Assembly: GCF_900104795.1 (NCBI RefSeq) | Contig: NZ_FNTG01000002.1 | Location: 1,860,001 to 1,924,000, forward strand | DNA: 64,000 bases | Direction of reading: 5' to 3' | Source: Burkholderia sp. WP9 | GTDB taxonomy: Bacteria; Pseudomonadota; Gammaproteobacteria; Burkholderiales; Burkholderiaceae | Shown: positions 26,723 through 34,717 of the stretch, in pieces | Layout: every line of letters starts with the position of its first letter | How positions within the stretch are numbered: position 1 is the first letter of the stretch | Made by a program: the position numbers and the translations under genes | Notes under the pieces: generated by a model | The model's input: only the letters and a program-made list of their open reading frames with translations | What the model was told of the DNA's origin: nothing | The model's database searches: none

Positions 26723-27082
26723 CTAATTGCCGAACACGCTGTTCTCGGCGCGGACCGTCTGACGGTCCACCGCTTGCAGACGCCAGAAACCGCTGGTCGG
26801 CGCGCGCGTGGGCAGTGCGGTCCATGCCGCGGCGCCTTGCGCGGCGCTCACGCGTTGCTTGCGGTCCACGTGCAAGCCGCGCAACGTACACAGCGGCGCA
26901 TCTGTGCTGGGCGCACAGAGAGTCGTCACGCCGTTATCGTCGCGTAGCTCGCCCCACGGGGGGAGATCGATCCCTTGGTGTGCTTCTCTCGACCACCGGT
27001 GTTCTTCGGTATCGAGCCATAGCACAGCATAGTCGTGGTTGACGGTGGGATCGGAACCGTTGATGAGGATGGTCAGTCGCAT
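26723..27082 (-). CDS. Hypothetical protein
   Basis: A 119-residue protein of unknown function. It begins MRLTILINGSDPTVNHDYAVLW, is rich in Trp and acidic residues (LWLDTEEHRW, WGELRDD), has two Cys residues (TTLCAP, APLCTL), and ends VRAENSVFGN. No signal peptide or membrane helix. The ATG at 27082 has GGAA upstream; an earlier frame start at 27133 is less likely. It is a single gene, separated from its neighbours by more than 150 bases on each side. Confidence 0.55.
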   Translation of the reverse strand: MRLTILINGSDPTVNHDYAVLWLDTEEHRWSREAHQGIDLPPWGELRDDNGVTTLCAPSTDAPLCTLRGLHVDRKQRVSAAQGAAAWTALPTRAPTSGFWRLQAVDRQTVRAENSVFGN

Positions 27083-27242
27083 GGCGGGTTCCGTACAAAG
27101 TGCGAAGTTGTGCTTTACCAGTCTACGCCGCAACGAGTGTTATGCAAGGCAAAACGTATGACGATCGGGCACGAAAAAACGGACGTGTAATGGGGACGGT
27201 TGTACGATAGCCGCGTCGTGTTGAATCTCGCGGAGGCGCGCC

Positions 27243-27935
27243 ATGCCGCATCGATTTCTGCAATGCATGTTGATGGCGGGATGCCTGGGCGCGACGGCCG
27301 CCGTCAGCGCCGCGGCGGATAGCGCGCCGTTCGCCGCACCGGCGCCGATTGTCTATGTGGCCGACTTCGAACTGGATGTCGCGAACGTAACGCCGGACAG
27401 CGGACCGGGCCAACGCGTGCGCCGGCTGCGCGGCTTGCTGCCGAGCGGACCGGGGCCGATAGGACAGGACAAGAATCCGCAGGACCACGCCAAACACATC
27501 GTGAACGAAATGGCGGACGCGCTAACGGACGATCTGAGAAAGGCTGGCGTCGACGCGCGTCGTAGTACGCCGGGTCAGCCGTTGCCGACTGTTGGTTGGC
27601 AGGTGCGCGGCGTGTTTCTGAGCGTCGACGACGGCAATCGCCTCAGGCGTGCGATGGTGGGTTTGGGCGCCGGCCAGAACGACATCCAGGTGGCGGTGTC
27701 GTGCGACAGCCTCGGCGCGGCTGACCTGCCGCCGCTCTATCAGGCCGTCGACGAAGCCGACAGCAAAGGCATGCCGGGCGCGGCCATCAAACTGAATCCC
27801 TACGTGATCGCCGCCAAGTTCGTGATGGCGAGCGGCGACGAGAAAAAAACGATCAGCAAGACGGCTCAGCAGATTTCAGATGCTGTGACCGCCAAACTGC
27901 ATGGCGCCGCGCAGCCGCAGTCGCAATCGCAGTGA
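27243..27935 (+). CDS. DUF4410-like exported protein
   Basis: A 230-residue exported protein with a signal peptide (MPHRFLQCMLMAGCLGATAAVSAAAD). MAGC could in principle act as a lipobox at Cys14, although the hydrophobic run continues to an AxA-type site, so Sec cleavage is more likely. The mature region (IVYVADFELDVANV, VNEMADALTDDLRKAG, VRGVFLSVDDGNRLRRAMVGLGAGQ) matches the DUF4410 pattern of a periplasmic beta/alpha domain. GGAGG lies about seven bases before the ATG. Function unknown. Confidence 0.65.
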   Translation: MPHRFLQCMLMAGCLGATAAVSAAADSAPFAAPAPIVYVADFELDVANVTPDSGPGQRVRRLRGLLPSGPGPIGQDKNPQDHAKHIVNEMADALTDDLRKAGVDARRSTPGQPLPTVGWQVRGVFLSVDDGNRLRRAMVGLGAGQNDIQVAVSCDSLGAADLPPLYQAVDEADSKGMPGAAIKLNPYVIAAKFVMASGDEKKTISKTAQQISDAVTAKLHGAAQPQSQSQ

Positions 27936-27987
27936 TTCGCTCTGAAACGCCTGCGGCGCGGCCACAGGCGTTATCACTCCCCAACGT

Positions 27988-29691
27988 TCAAGCCAGATCC
28001 AGCGTACCCGTCAGATCCCCTAACGGCGCGAGTCCGTTGCTCGCGAATGCCCGATCGCGCGCCGCCACGCCGTCGAGCGGCGCGAGGCCATGCACGCGGC
28101 TGATCAAGCGAAGAATCGAATTGGTGTCGTACACCGTGTGGTCGACGTAACCCTTCTTCGCCAGCGGCGATATCACCAATGCGGGAATCCGCGAGCCCGG
28201 ACCCCAGCGGTCGCCCTTCGGCGGCGAGACCGGATCCCACCAGCCGCCGTTCTCGTCGACGGTGACGACCACGACCGTATTGGCCCACTGCGGGCCGCGC
28301 CGAATATGCTCGATCACCGTCGCGATGTGACGGTCGCCCGATTGGACGTCCGCGTAGCCGGCGTGCATGTTCAGGTCGCCTTGCGGCTTGTAGAACGTGA
28401 CGGCGGGCAATCGCCCCGCGTCGATATCCGCGATCAGACGGTTGGTCGACGCGTCATTGCCGAGACCGCCGTCGCGCAGATACCGGCGGCGCGCCGCCGT
28501 GCCCGGCGCGTAATTCGCGAAGTAGTTGAACGGCTGATGGTGATACTGGAAGTCGGGCACCGCGCCGGTATCCTGATGCTCCAGCGCGTACTGCCATGCA
28601 CCGCTGTACCACGCCCAGTCGACACCTTTGTCCGTCAGCCGGTCGCCGATCGTCGCGTAATGCTGCGGCGGCAGCACGCGCGGATTCGACTGATCCGCGA
28701 AGGCCGGGTTGCCGCCTTCCGCCGGCCGAACGTTGCTCGGCTGATACGGCGGCGCCATGGTGTTGACGGCGTAGCCGTCGGCGGTGAACGCGCCGTCGTT
28801 GACGAACTTCGGCGGGCCGTCGAGTGCGGAAGCGGGCGAGTCCTCCGCCTGCTTCAGCCGCGTGCCGGTCGGATCACTGCCTTCGACCACCGACACCATC
28901 TTGCTGGCCGGGCTGTTCTGAATGTCGGGATAGAACGGCGCCTGCGCCGAGATCAGAAAGATGTGGTTCAGCCACGAGCCGCCGAAGGCCGCCATAAAGA
29001 AGTTGTCGCACAGCGTGTACTGCTGCGCGAGGTTCCACAGACGCAGCGTGTCGGCCGAATTGCGGTAGTGCCCCATCACCAGACCGCCGGAATCGCCCCA
29101 CGCAGCGAACTGGTTGTTGCGGCCGGCGTTGATTTGCATCTGATTCTGATAGAAGCGATGCACCAGGTCGCGCGTGATCACGCCGGCGGGCAGCGGCGCC
29201 CCGTGCGCGTCTGCGATATGGAACGGGCGGTTGTGCAGGTCGACGATATCCTTCTGGCCGATCATGTAGCGCTTGCCGTCCACTTCCTGCGCTTGCGGCA
29301 CGAGGCCGCCCCAGATCGCCGGCAAGCGCGGCAGCGGCGTCTTGCCATCGCGGTCGAGTTGCAGATAGCGCTCGGCGCTCACCGCATCGAGAGGGTGCTG
29401 GACGCCGGGGAAATTGCCGTACAGGTTGGCGAAGCTGCGGTTCTCCGCGTAAATCACCACGATGTGCTTGACCTGATCGTGCAGCGCGGCGTCGAGGCGC
29501 AGGTCGGCGGCGCTGCGCGGTGCGCCGTTACTCGACATGCTCTGGTCGGTTTTGCAGCCCGTAAGCGCCAGTCCGAGACCGACCGCCGCGAGGCCGGTCA
29601 GGACGCGGCGGCGGTCTGGGTCGTCGGGCGCGTCGGGGGTGTTGTCGGCGTTGCCGGCATGCGGCGGCAGGGTGGAGTCGTGATCAGTCAT
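27988..29691 (-). CDS. Tat-exported acid phosphatase / phosphoesterase (AcpA family)
   Basis: Member of the phosphoesterase family that includes Francisella AcpA and bacterial phospholipase C enzymes (PF04185). After a ~30-residue acidic leader there is a twin-arginine motif (DRRRVLTG), a hydrophobic stretch and LALTGC, so it may be a Tat-exported lipoprotein. Catalytic-region motifs are HIVVIYAENRSFANLYG near the mature start, DNFFMAAFGGSWLNH, and TVDENGGWWDPVSPP with RIPALVISP near the C-terminus. The 567 residues fit the family. Substrates could be phosphomonoesters or phosphodiesters; this cannot be told from sequence. The start at 29691 (MTDHDS) has no strong ribosome site. Confidence 0.82.
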   Translation of the reverse strand: MTDHDSTLPPHAGNADNTPDAPDDPDRRRVLTGLAAVGLGLALTGCKTDQSMSSNGAPRSAADLRLDAALHDQVKHIVVIYAENRSFANLYGNFPGVQHPLDAVSAERYLQLDRDGKTPLPRLPAIWGGLVPQAQEVDGKRYMIGQKDIVDLHNRPFHIADAHGAPLPAGVITRDLVHRFYQNQMQINAGRNNQFAAWGDSGGLVMGHYRNSADTLRLWNLAQQYTLCDNFFMAAFGGSWLNHIFLISAQAPFYPDIQNSPASKMVSVVEGSDPTGTRLKQAEDSPASALDGPPKFVNDGAFTADGYAVNTMAPPYQPSNVRPAEGGNPAFADQSNPRVLPPQHYATIGDRLTDKGVDWAWYSGAWQYALEHQDTGAVPDFQYHHQPFNYFANYAPGTAARRRYLRDGGLGNDASTNRLIADIDAGRLPAVTFYKPQGDLNMHAGYADVQSGDRHIATVIEHIRRGPQWANTVVVVTVDENGGWWDPVSPPKGDRWGPGSRIPALVISPLAKKGYVDHTVYDTNSILRLISRVHGLAPLDGVAARDRAFASNGLAPLGDLTGTLDLA

Positions 29692-29790
29692 CGCTGGGTT
29701 TCGAAGTGGCTGTGACGGGCGCTCAAGCTCCGCGCGGCGCCGCATGCGCGCGGAGCCGTTTGCAGATTCGAAGCGGGCGGAACAGGCAGG

Positions 29791-30078
29791 CTAAGGCAGC
29801 CGGCGCTTTACACGCCAGCTGTTATGCGTTGCGTCCACGGCAAGCAGAAGCCAATGCCGGACGTCGACGGGATGACGCTTTTGCGTGGCATAGCGGTCCA
29901 CCAGCAATTCGAGTTCGTCGAGCGTTCGCCGATGGCAGGTGGCGTTGGCGCCGGAACCGTCGGCGAATTCGACGACCGCCGCCGCCGCCCGCGCCTGCTC
30001 GGGCAAGTGCGCGATGCGCACCGCGCAGCCCGGATAAAGGTGCGAGTCGGCAACCTGAATCTGAATGGAATCGGACAT
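29791..30078 (-). CDS. Small hypothetical protein
   Basis: A 95-residue protein, not recognised. It starts MSDSIQIQVADSHLYPGCAV at an ATG with GGAGG eight bases upstream, which supports translation and fixes the start against a longer frame. The middle is Ala-rich, and the C-terminus is basic with two Trp (RHWLLLAVDATHNSWRVKRRLP). Two Cys and several His are present but no known metal motif. It precedes the phosphoesterase gene by about 100 bases in the same direction. Confidence 0.6.
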   Translation of the reverse strand: MSDSIQIQVADSHLYPGCAVRIAHLPEQARAAAAVVEFADGSGANATCHRRTLDELELLVDRYATQKRHPVDVRHWLLLAVDATHNSWRVKRRLP

Positions 30079-30380
30079 GGGTGCGGCCTCCGAACGCTTG
30101 AGCTGAGCGAATGCGCGGCAGTGAGGCTTCGCGCAGTGGACCGGTTCAAAGCATAGCACCGCGTTAAATCGTGGCGGTGCGGCAAAAGGCATGGTTAACC
30201 ACGATTTTCGGGCACGATCCCGAACACGAGCCCGCGCATCACGAGCGCTTTGCGAGCGTCGACGATCGAACGGCTCGCGGCGAGGCAGTCGCGTAAGAAA
30301 TAATGAAGGCAGTGGGGCGCGCGGCGGCACGCGCTATCATGCTGATCTGACCTTGATGAACAGTAGAAACGGCAGCCAAG
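30079..30380. other. Divergent interval upstream of the first IclR gene
   Basis: About 300 bases without a convincing gene. TATCAT at 30335-30340 is a possible -10 for the IclR gene, with no clear -35. The GTTCC-N3-TATGG motif found upstream of the porin and catabolic operon was not found here. Confidence 0.3.
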
Positions 30381-31355
30381 ATGGCAAAAGAAGAGCAGAC
30401 AGGAGCGGGACGCAAGCACGCAAAGGCACGCGGCACGGCAGCCTCGATTTCGCACGACGACGTGTCGTCGCCGGCCCGGTTGGACGCCGCCGAATCCCCG
30501 GATGCCACCGACGAAGACAGCGCCGGCGGATCGACATATCTCGTGCCTGGCCTCGAACGCGGCCTGCGCATTCTTGCGGAATTCAGCGCGCGTGAGCCGG
30601 TGCTCGGCGCACCGGAATTGTCCAAGCGTATCGGCATTCCGCGCACCACCACGTTCCGCCTATTGCAGACGCTCGAAGCGCTCGGCTTTCTGGAGCGCGT
30701 CAACGGTGACCGCTATTTCCGCCTGAGCGTTGCGGTATTGCGTCTCGGCTTCGAATATCTGAGTTCGCTCGAATTGACCGATGTCGGCACGCCGATTCTC
30801 GAACGCCTGCGCGACGCCACGGGTTTGAGCACGCATCTGCTGATTCGCGATCAGCGCGACGTGGTGTTCGTCGCCAAGGCGCAAACCCATGCGCCCATGT
30901 TCAGTTCAGTGAAGGTCCATGTCGGCACGCGTTTGCCCGCTCATGCGACGGTGCACGGTCAGGTGTTGATGGGCGATCTGAGCTTCGAGGAGTTGCGCCA
31001 GTTGTACCCCGAGCCGGAGCTCGAGCGTTTCACCGAGCGCACGCCGGCCACCGTGGAAGAACTGTATGGGAGAGTGCGCGAAAGCGCGGCGCTCGGTTAT
31101 GCGTTGAGCGAAGCGTCGTTCGAGCGCGGTATTTCAGTGGTGAGCGCGCCGGTGCGCGACCAGAGCGGCAAGATCGTGGCCGCGCTGACCGTCACCATTC
31201 CGCGTTCGGATATCGGCGAAGCCGAAGAGCGCGAGCCGCTCATCATTGCGGTTTGCCAGGCGGCGCTCGAACTCTCCGAGCGACTCAGCTATCGGCCGCG
31301 TCCGGACGATCCGACCGCGGCTCAGGCGCGCCGCAAGCCGGTGGCGGCGAGCTGA
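30381..31355 (+). CDS. IclR-family regulator (first of two paralogues)
   Basis: A 324-residue IclR regulator. A disordered leader (1-55) precedes the winged helix (about 55-120; GLERGLRILAEFS, GAPELSKRIGIPRTTTFRLLQTLEALGFLER) and an effector-binding domain (about 135-305; LLIRDQRDVVFVAKAQ, GTRLPAHATVHGQVLM, SFERGISVVSAPVRD). IclR proteins of the PcaR/PobR type respond to aromatic ligands. Its closest relative in the window is the IclR at 36982, nearly collinear through both domains. It faces the porin gene convergently and lies next to the catabolic operon, which it probably controls. Confidence 0.9.
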   Translation: MAKEEQTGAGRKHAKARGTAASISHDDVSSPARLDAAESPDATDEDSAGGSTYLVPGLERGLRILAEFSAREPVLGAPELSKRIGIPRTTTFRLLQTLEALGFLERVNGDRYFRLSVAVLRLGFEYLSSLELTDVGTPILERLRDATGLSTHLLIRDQRDVVFVAKAQTHAPMFSSVKVHVGTRLPAHATVHGQVLMGDLSFEELRQLYPEPELERFTERTPATVEELYGRVRESAALGYALSEASFERGISVVSAPVRDQSGKIVAALTVTIPRSDIGEAEEREPLIIAVCQAALELSERLSYRPRPDDPTAAQARRKPVAAS

Positions 31356-31434
31356 TTGCGTTTGCGCATTCACTTCGCCATGAGTCCGGCTGCGTTCACA
31401 GCCGGGCTGCCTGCCTCACAGCCTCATCAAGCCA

Positions 31435-32508
31435 TCAGAACGAGTGGTGAATGCCGGTCAGGATGATCGTCTGATTCCGGCCACTCGACACACCCGCCGT
31501 AAAGAACGCTGCATCCGTGTTCGAACCCGCGCGCTCGTACAGCGCATTCACGTACAGCTGCGTCGACTTGGACAGCGCGTAGATATCGCCGATTTCGAAT
31601 TGCGTCCAGCGGTGGCCCGCCAACGTCGTCGTGGCAGCGCCGCCGGCTACCGAGTTGAACGGCGTGAACTGATAGTTCGCGCCGACATCGTAGCTCTGAT
31701 ACGTGTCCGAATGCCCGGCCGACTCCAGCTTCACGCGCGTGTACAGACCGTGCACCAGCAGCTTACCGAACTGGTATGACGCGCCCGCACCCATGTTTTC
31801 CACTTTGTCTGCGGTGTAATTGGCTGCGGCCACGCCCTGGAAGTTGGTAATGCCCGTCGTGACGATCGACGGCGTGCGATTGTGCTCGTTCGCATACGTC
31901 GCGCCGGCCTTGAACGGACCGTTCGCATAGCTAAGCGCAAAGCTCAGTGTCTTGCCGGTCGAGAAGTTGGTCGTGTTGCCAAGACCCATCATCGCGCCGA
32001 CCTGGAAGCCGTTGAAACTCGCCGAGCGGAATTTCACCGAATTGTCGAACGGCACCACGCCCGTGTCGGCCAGTTCGTCGATATTGCCCGGGTGGAACGC
32101 GTACCAGCTCGCAGCCAGATAAGCGGTGCTCAGCGGACCCAGCACGTCGAAGCTGAACGGCGTCTGATGACCGAGCGTCACCGTGCCGACCGTGTCGGAG
32201 CTCAAGCCGACAAACGCCTGCCGATTGAACAGCACGCCGGATTTCGCGAACGCGCCGGTGTTCGTATAAAAGCCGTTTTCCAACTGGAAGACCGTCTTCA
32301 GCCCGCCGCCCAGATCTTCCACACCCTTCAGGCCCCAGCGGTCAGGCTGCATGTTGCCTTGTTCTTCCATCCATTTCGAATGGCCGCCTACATTGCTGAC
32401 ATACGCAATACCGGCATCCAGGCTGCCGTATAGCGTCACGCTGCTCTGCGCCCATGCGCCTGTCGTTGCGCAGATTGCCGTCAAGCCGGCCGCAATGATG
32501 TGCTTCAC
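31435..32508 (-). CDS. Gram-negative porin (Burkholderia OmpC-type)
   Basis: A 357-residue outer-membrane general porin expected to form a trimeric 16-stranded barrel. Features are a signal peptide (MKHIIAAGLTAICATTGAWA), the QSSVTLYGSLDAGIAY start of mature Burkholderia porins, WGLKGVEDLGGGLKTVFQLE, the aromatic-rich strands and the terminal Phe (GIHHSF) needed for outer-membrane assembly. The start codon is GTG at 32508 with AGGAGA eight bases upstream. It is divergent from the aromatic operon, and putative operators shared with that operon sit in its leader, which suggests it is the entry pore for the operon's substrate. Confidence 0.92.
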   Translation of the reverse strand: MKHIIAAGLTAICATTGAWAQSSVTLYGSLDAGIAYVSNVGGHSKWMEEQGNMQPDRWGLKGVEDLGGGLKTVFQLENGFYTNTGAFAKSGVLFNRQAFVGLSSDTVGTVTLGHQTPFSFDVLGPLSTAYLAASWYAFHPGNIDELADTGVVPFDNSVKFRSASFNGFQVGAMMGLGNTTNFSTGKTLSFALSYANGPFKAGATYANEHNRTPSIVTTGITNFQGVAAANYTADKVENMGAGASYQFGKLLVHGLYTRVKLESAGHSDTYQSYDVGANYQFTPFNSVAGGAATTTLAGHRWTQFEIGDIYALSKSTQLYVNALYERAGSNTDAAFFTAGVSSGRNQTIILTGIHHSF

Positions 32509-32621
32509 CGTTGGTTCTCCTGATCACGCGACGAAAGCTTTCGCCCGATTCGTCGCCCCTGATCCTTGCATTGGGGTTGAATGCAGTTCTGGGTTTATGC
32601 GCCAAAACTGCTACGCTTTAT

Positions 32622-32656
32622 GTTCCACCTATGGGCGTCTGTATCGCCTATGGAAA
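32622..32656. promoter_or_regulatory. Two tandem putative IclR operator half-palindromes in the porin leader
   Basis: GTTCCACCTATGGGCG at 32622-32637 and GTATCGCCTATGGAAA at 32641-32656 share the pattern GTtcC-N3-TATGG with the site at 32908-32923. They are 19 bases apart start to start, about two helix turns. They lie just downstream of the porin's candidate -10 box, a position suited to repression. The assignment to IclR is inference. Confidence 0.45.
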
Positions 32657-32682
32657 AGTATAGTGAGTCTGGAAGTGGTCAA
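32657..32682 (-). promoter_or_regulatory. Candidate porin promoter
   Basis: On the minus strand TTGACC (32682-32677) and TATACT (32662-32657) are near-consensus hexamers, but the spacer is only 14 bases, short of the usual 17. The promoter may need an activator or the -35 match may be chance. Confidence 0.35.
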
Positions 32683-32882
32683 AATAAATTTTCGGACCCC
32701 GTACAAACCCGCATGCGGGCTGTGGGTCTCGTCTGAAAATATGGCTCGAACCTAAGCCCCCAAAGGCTCGCCGAGCGCCCGAGGCACTCGCGCCGGTTCG
32801 CGCAATATTGTGTTGCGCACGCCACACTCGGTGTTTTCCCCTACCAGTCCAGATTTTTATTTTTTCTCTTCGAAGCCGCTCC

Positions 32883-32923
32883 TATAATTATCCATACACG
32901 AACTGACGTTCCTTGTATGGAAC
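32883..32923 (+). promoter_or_regulatory. Consensus -10 box overlapping a palindromic operator, aromatic operon
   Basis: A perfect TATAAT lies at 32883-32888. Immediately after it is a palindrome: CCATACA (32892-32898) with TGTATGG (32914-32920), and GTTCC (32908-32912) with GGAAC (32919-32923). The right half reads GTTCCTTGTATGGAAC, matching the porin-leader sites. No good -35 exists, in line with a regulated promoter. The ferredoxin ATG is 25 bases downstream with GGAGAAGG as ribosome site. Confidence 0.55.
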
Positions 32924-32948
32924 ATGAAGCTTCAGGAGAAGGTGAGAA

Positions 32949-33263
32949 ATGACTGAACAATGGCGCTGCGCCGGCCATGCCGGCGACCTGTCCGACGATG
33001 CTCCGCTCGAGTTCAAGCTCGACGGCACGGAAATCGGCATCTACAAGGTGGGCGATGCGCTGTACGCGCTGGAAAACGTCTGCCCCCATGCGTACGCGTT
33101 GCTGACGCAGGGCTTTATCGACGGCGACACCGTGGAGTGCCCGCTGCACGAAGCCGTGTTCCATATCCCGACCGGCAAATGCTTGAAAGAGCCCGGTGGC
33201 CGCGACCTGAAGATGTACTCCGTACGTCTCGCCGGCGAAGAAATCCAGATCAAGGTGGAATGA
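32949..33263 (+). CDS. Rieske-type ferredoxin of a ring-hydroxylating oxygenase
   Basis: A 104-residue electron carrier with a 2Fe-2S Rieske cluster: Cys45 and His47 (CPH) with Cys64 and His67 (CPLH). It should pass electrons from the FAD reductase encoded at 43656 to the oxygenase alpha subunit encoded at 33626. Length and motif spacing match biphenyl/naphthalene-type dioxygenase ferredoxins. It is the first gene of the operon, behind a TATAAT box and a good ribosome site (GGAGAAGG). Confidence 0.93.
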   Translation: MTEQWRCAGHAGDLSDDAPLEFKLDGTEIGIYKVGDALYALENVCPHAYALLTQGFIDGDTVECPLHEAVFHIPTGKCLKEPGGRDLKMYSVRLAGEEIQIKVE

Positions 33264-33264
33264 C

Positions 33265-33576
33265 ATGCGAGAGCAAATCGTGAACTTCAATCCGTTCCTG
33301 AAGCCGTGGCTGGCGCCGCAGCCGAACAACGTCGCAGGCAAGGGCGTGATCGAGAAGCCGGGCGAGAGCGAAAACTTCATCTGGCAAACGCGCAAGGCCG
33401 AGCCGACCCAGTACGAAAACGACTTCGGCGACGCACTCGAAAAAGTTTTCGAAGCCGGCGCGATGGAGTTGCAGGAAGTGGTCGACGGCTTGAACCGCGT
33501 CGGCTTCCGCACGCCGGAAGGCAATACGTGGGACGCCGACCGCCTCGCCGCCGAATTCCGCCTGCTCGCCGAATAA
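33265..33576 (+). CDS. Small operon protein with a recombinase-like helix-turn-helix
   Basis: A 103-residue protein beginning one base after the ferredoxin stop. The C-terminal part (ELQEVVDGLNRVGFRTPEGNTWDADRLAAEFRLL) resembles the recombinase-type helix-turn-helix in which 'TPEG..W....' follows a short helix; small proteins of this type are annotated in some aromatic oxygenase operons. The N-terminus (NFNPFLKPWLAPQPNN) is Pro-rich. Its function is unknown: it could be a DNA-binding modulator or an accessory of the oxygenase. The family call is from memory of this pattern, not a full match. Confidence 0.6.
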   Translation: MREQIVNFNPFLKPWLAPQPNNVAGKGVIEKPGESENFIWQTRKAEPTQYENDFGDALEKVFEAGAMELQEVVDGLNRVGFRTPEGNTWDADRLAAEFRLLAE

Positions 33577-33625
33577 GCGCGCTTTCCCGAACACGATTTA
33601 TCGCATCCGTACCCGGAGTCTCTTC

Positions 33626-34717
33626 ATGACGTCCCCCAATCCAACGCAAGGCGCGGCCGACCCGATCCAGTCGTATCTGAACAAAGGCCTGCGTAACTAC
33701 TGGTATCCCGTCGCGCCGAGCTGGCAAGTCGGCGACGCGCCAGTCGGCATCACGCGCCTGGGCGACCAGATCGTCCTGTGGCGCGACAAGGAAGGCAAAG
33801 TCCGTGCGCTCGAAGACCGCTGCCCGCACCGCGGCGCGCGTCTGTCGCTCGGCTGGAACCTCGGAGGCAGCGTCGCGTGCTGGTATCACGGCATTGAAGT
33901 CGACGGCGGCGGCACGGTCACCAAAGTGCCGGCGGTGTCGAACTGCCCGCTGGAAGGCCAGAAGTGCGTGAAGTCGTATCCGGTCGAAGAGCATGCCGGT
34001 GCGATCTTTCTGTGGTTCGGCGATGAAGCGCATAAGGAACCCGCGCCGCTCGTGCTGCCGGAAGAACTGGTCGGTGAGGAATACGCGAGCTTCCTGTGCA
34101 TGTCGCATTGGAAGTGCAATTACCAGTACGCGATCGACAACGTGATGGACCCGATGCACGGCGCGTATCTGCACGCGACCTCGCACTCGATGGCCGAAGG
34201 CGACAAGCAGGCCGACATGCGTGTGCGCAAGACCGAAACCGGACTGATGTTCGAAAAGGTCGGGCAGCGCGACGTGAACTTCGACTGGGTGGAACTCGGC
34301 GAAACCGGCACGCTGTGGATGCGCCTCGCGATTCCGTACAAGAAGAAGTTCGGCCCGGGCGGCAGCTTCGGGATTATCGGCTTCGCCGTGCCCGTCGACG
34401 AAGACAACTGCCAGGTCTACTTCTGGCGCACTCGCAAGGTGCAAGGCTGGCAGCGCGACGCATGGCGTTTCATGTATCGCAACCGTCTGGAAGGTCTGCA
34501 TTGGGCCGTGCTCGAGCAAGACCGCTACGTGCTGGAAAGCATGGCACCGAATGCGCGCGATCACGAGTTTCTGTATCAGCACGATGTCGGCATGACGCGT
34601 GTGCGCCGCATGTTGCGTCAACGCGCCCAGCAGCATTTCGCCGATCTGGACGCGCATCGCACGCAAGCGGCAAGCGCTGCGCCGGCCTCGGCAGAAGCGA
34701 GTCACAGCCATGCATAA
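33626..34717 (+). CDS. Rieske non-heme iron oxygenase, alpha subunit
   Basis: Terminal oxygenase of an aromatic ring-hydroxylating system. The Rieske domain has Cys66, His68, Cys85 and His88 (CPHRGA, CWYH); the catalytic domain has Asp175, His178 and His183 (NVMDPMHGAYLH) for the mononuclear iron and the bridging Asp. At 363 residues it is of the shorter, alpha-only (homotrimer) class; no beta subunit gene is present. GGAG lies before the ATG. It is followed by an SDR gene that overlaps its last eight bases, as expected if the SDR oxidises a cis-dihydrodiol product. The substrate is unknown; a demethylase function as in VanA is also possible. Confidence 0.9.
   Translation: MTSPNPTQGAADPIQSYLNKGLRNYWYPVAPSWQVGDAPVGITRLGDQIVLWRDKEGKVRALEDRCPHRGARLSLGWNLGGSVACWYHGIEVDGGGTVTKVPAVSNCPLEGQKCVKSYPVEEHAGAIFLWFGDEAHKEPAPLVLPEELVGEEYASFLCMSHWKCNYQYAIDNVMDPMHGAYLHATSHSMAEGDKQADMRVRKTETGLMFEKVGQRDVNFDWVELGETGTLWMRLAIPYKKKFGPGGSFGIIGFAVPVDEDNCQVYFWRTRKVQGWQRDAWRFMYRNRLEGLHWAVLEQDRYVLESMAPNARDHEFLYQHDVGMTRVRRMLRQRAQQHFADLDAHRTQAASAAPASAEASHSHA

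Noticed and set aside
27947..27971. Hairpin ACGCCTG / CAGGCGT between the DUF4410 gene and the phosphoesterase.
   Set aside because: Seven-base stem with a long loop and no T run; weak evidence for termination.
28090..29715. 541-codon plus-strand frame opposite the phosphoesterase.
   Set aside because: The minus strand has a signal and phosphoesterase motifs; the plus frame has none.
31386..31405. Hairpin CCGGCTG / CAGCCGG between the first IclR and the porin.
   Set aside because: It lacks a T run on either strand, so it was not listed as a terminator; it may simply be chance.
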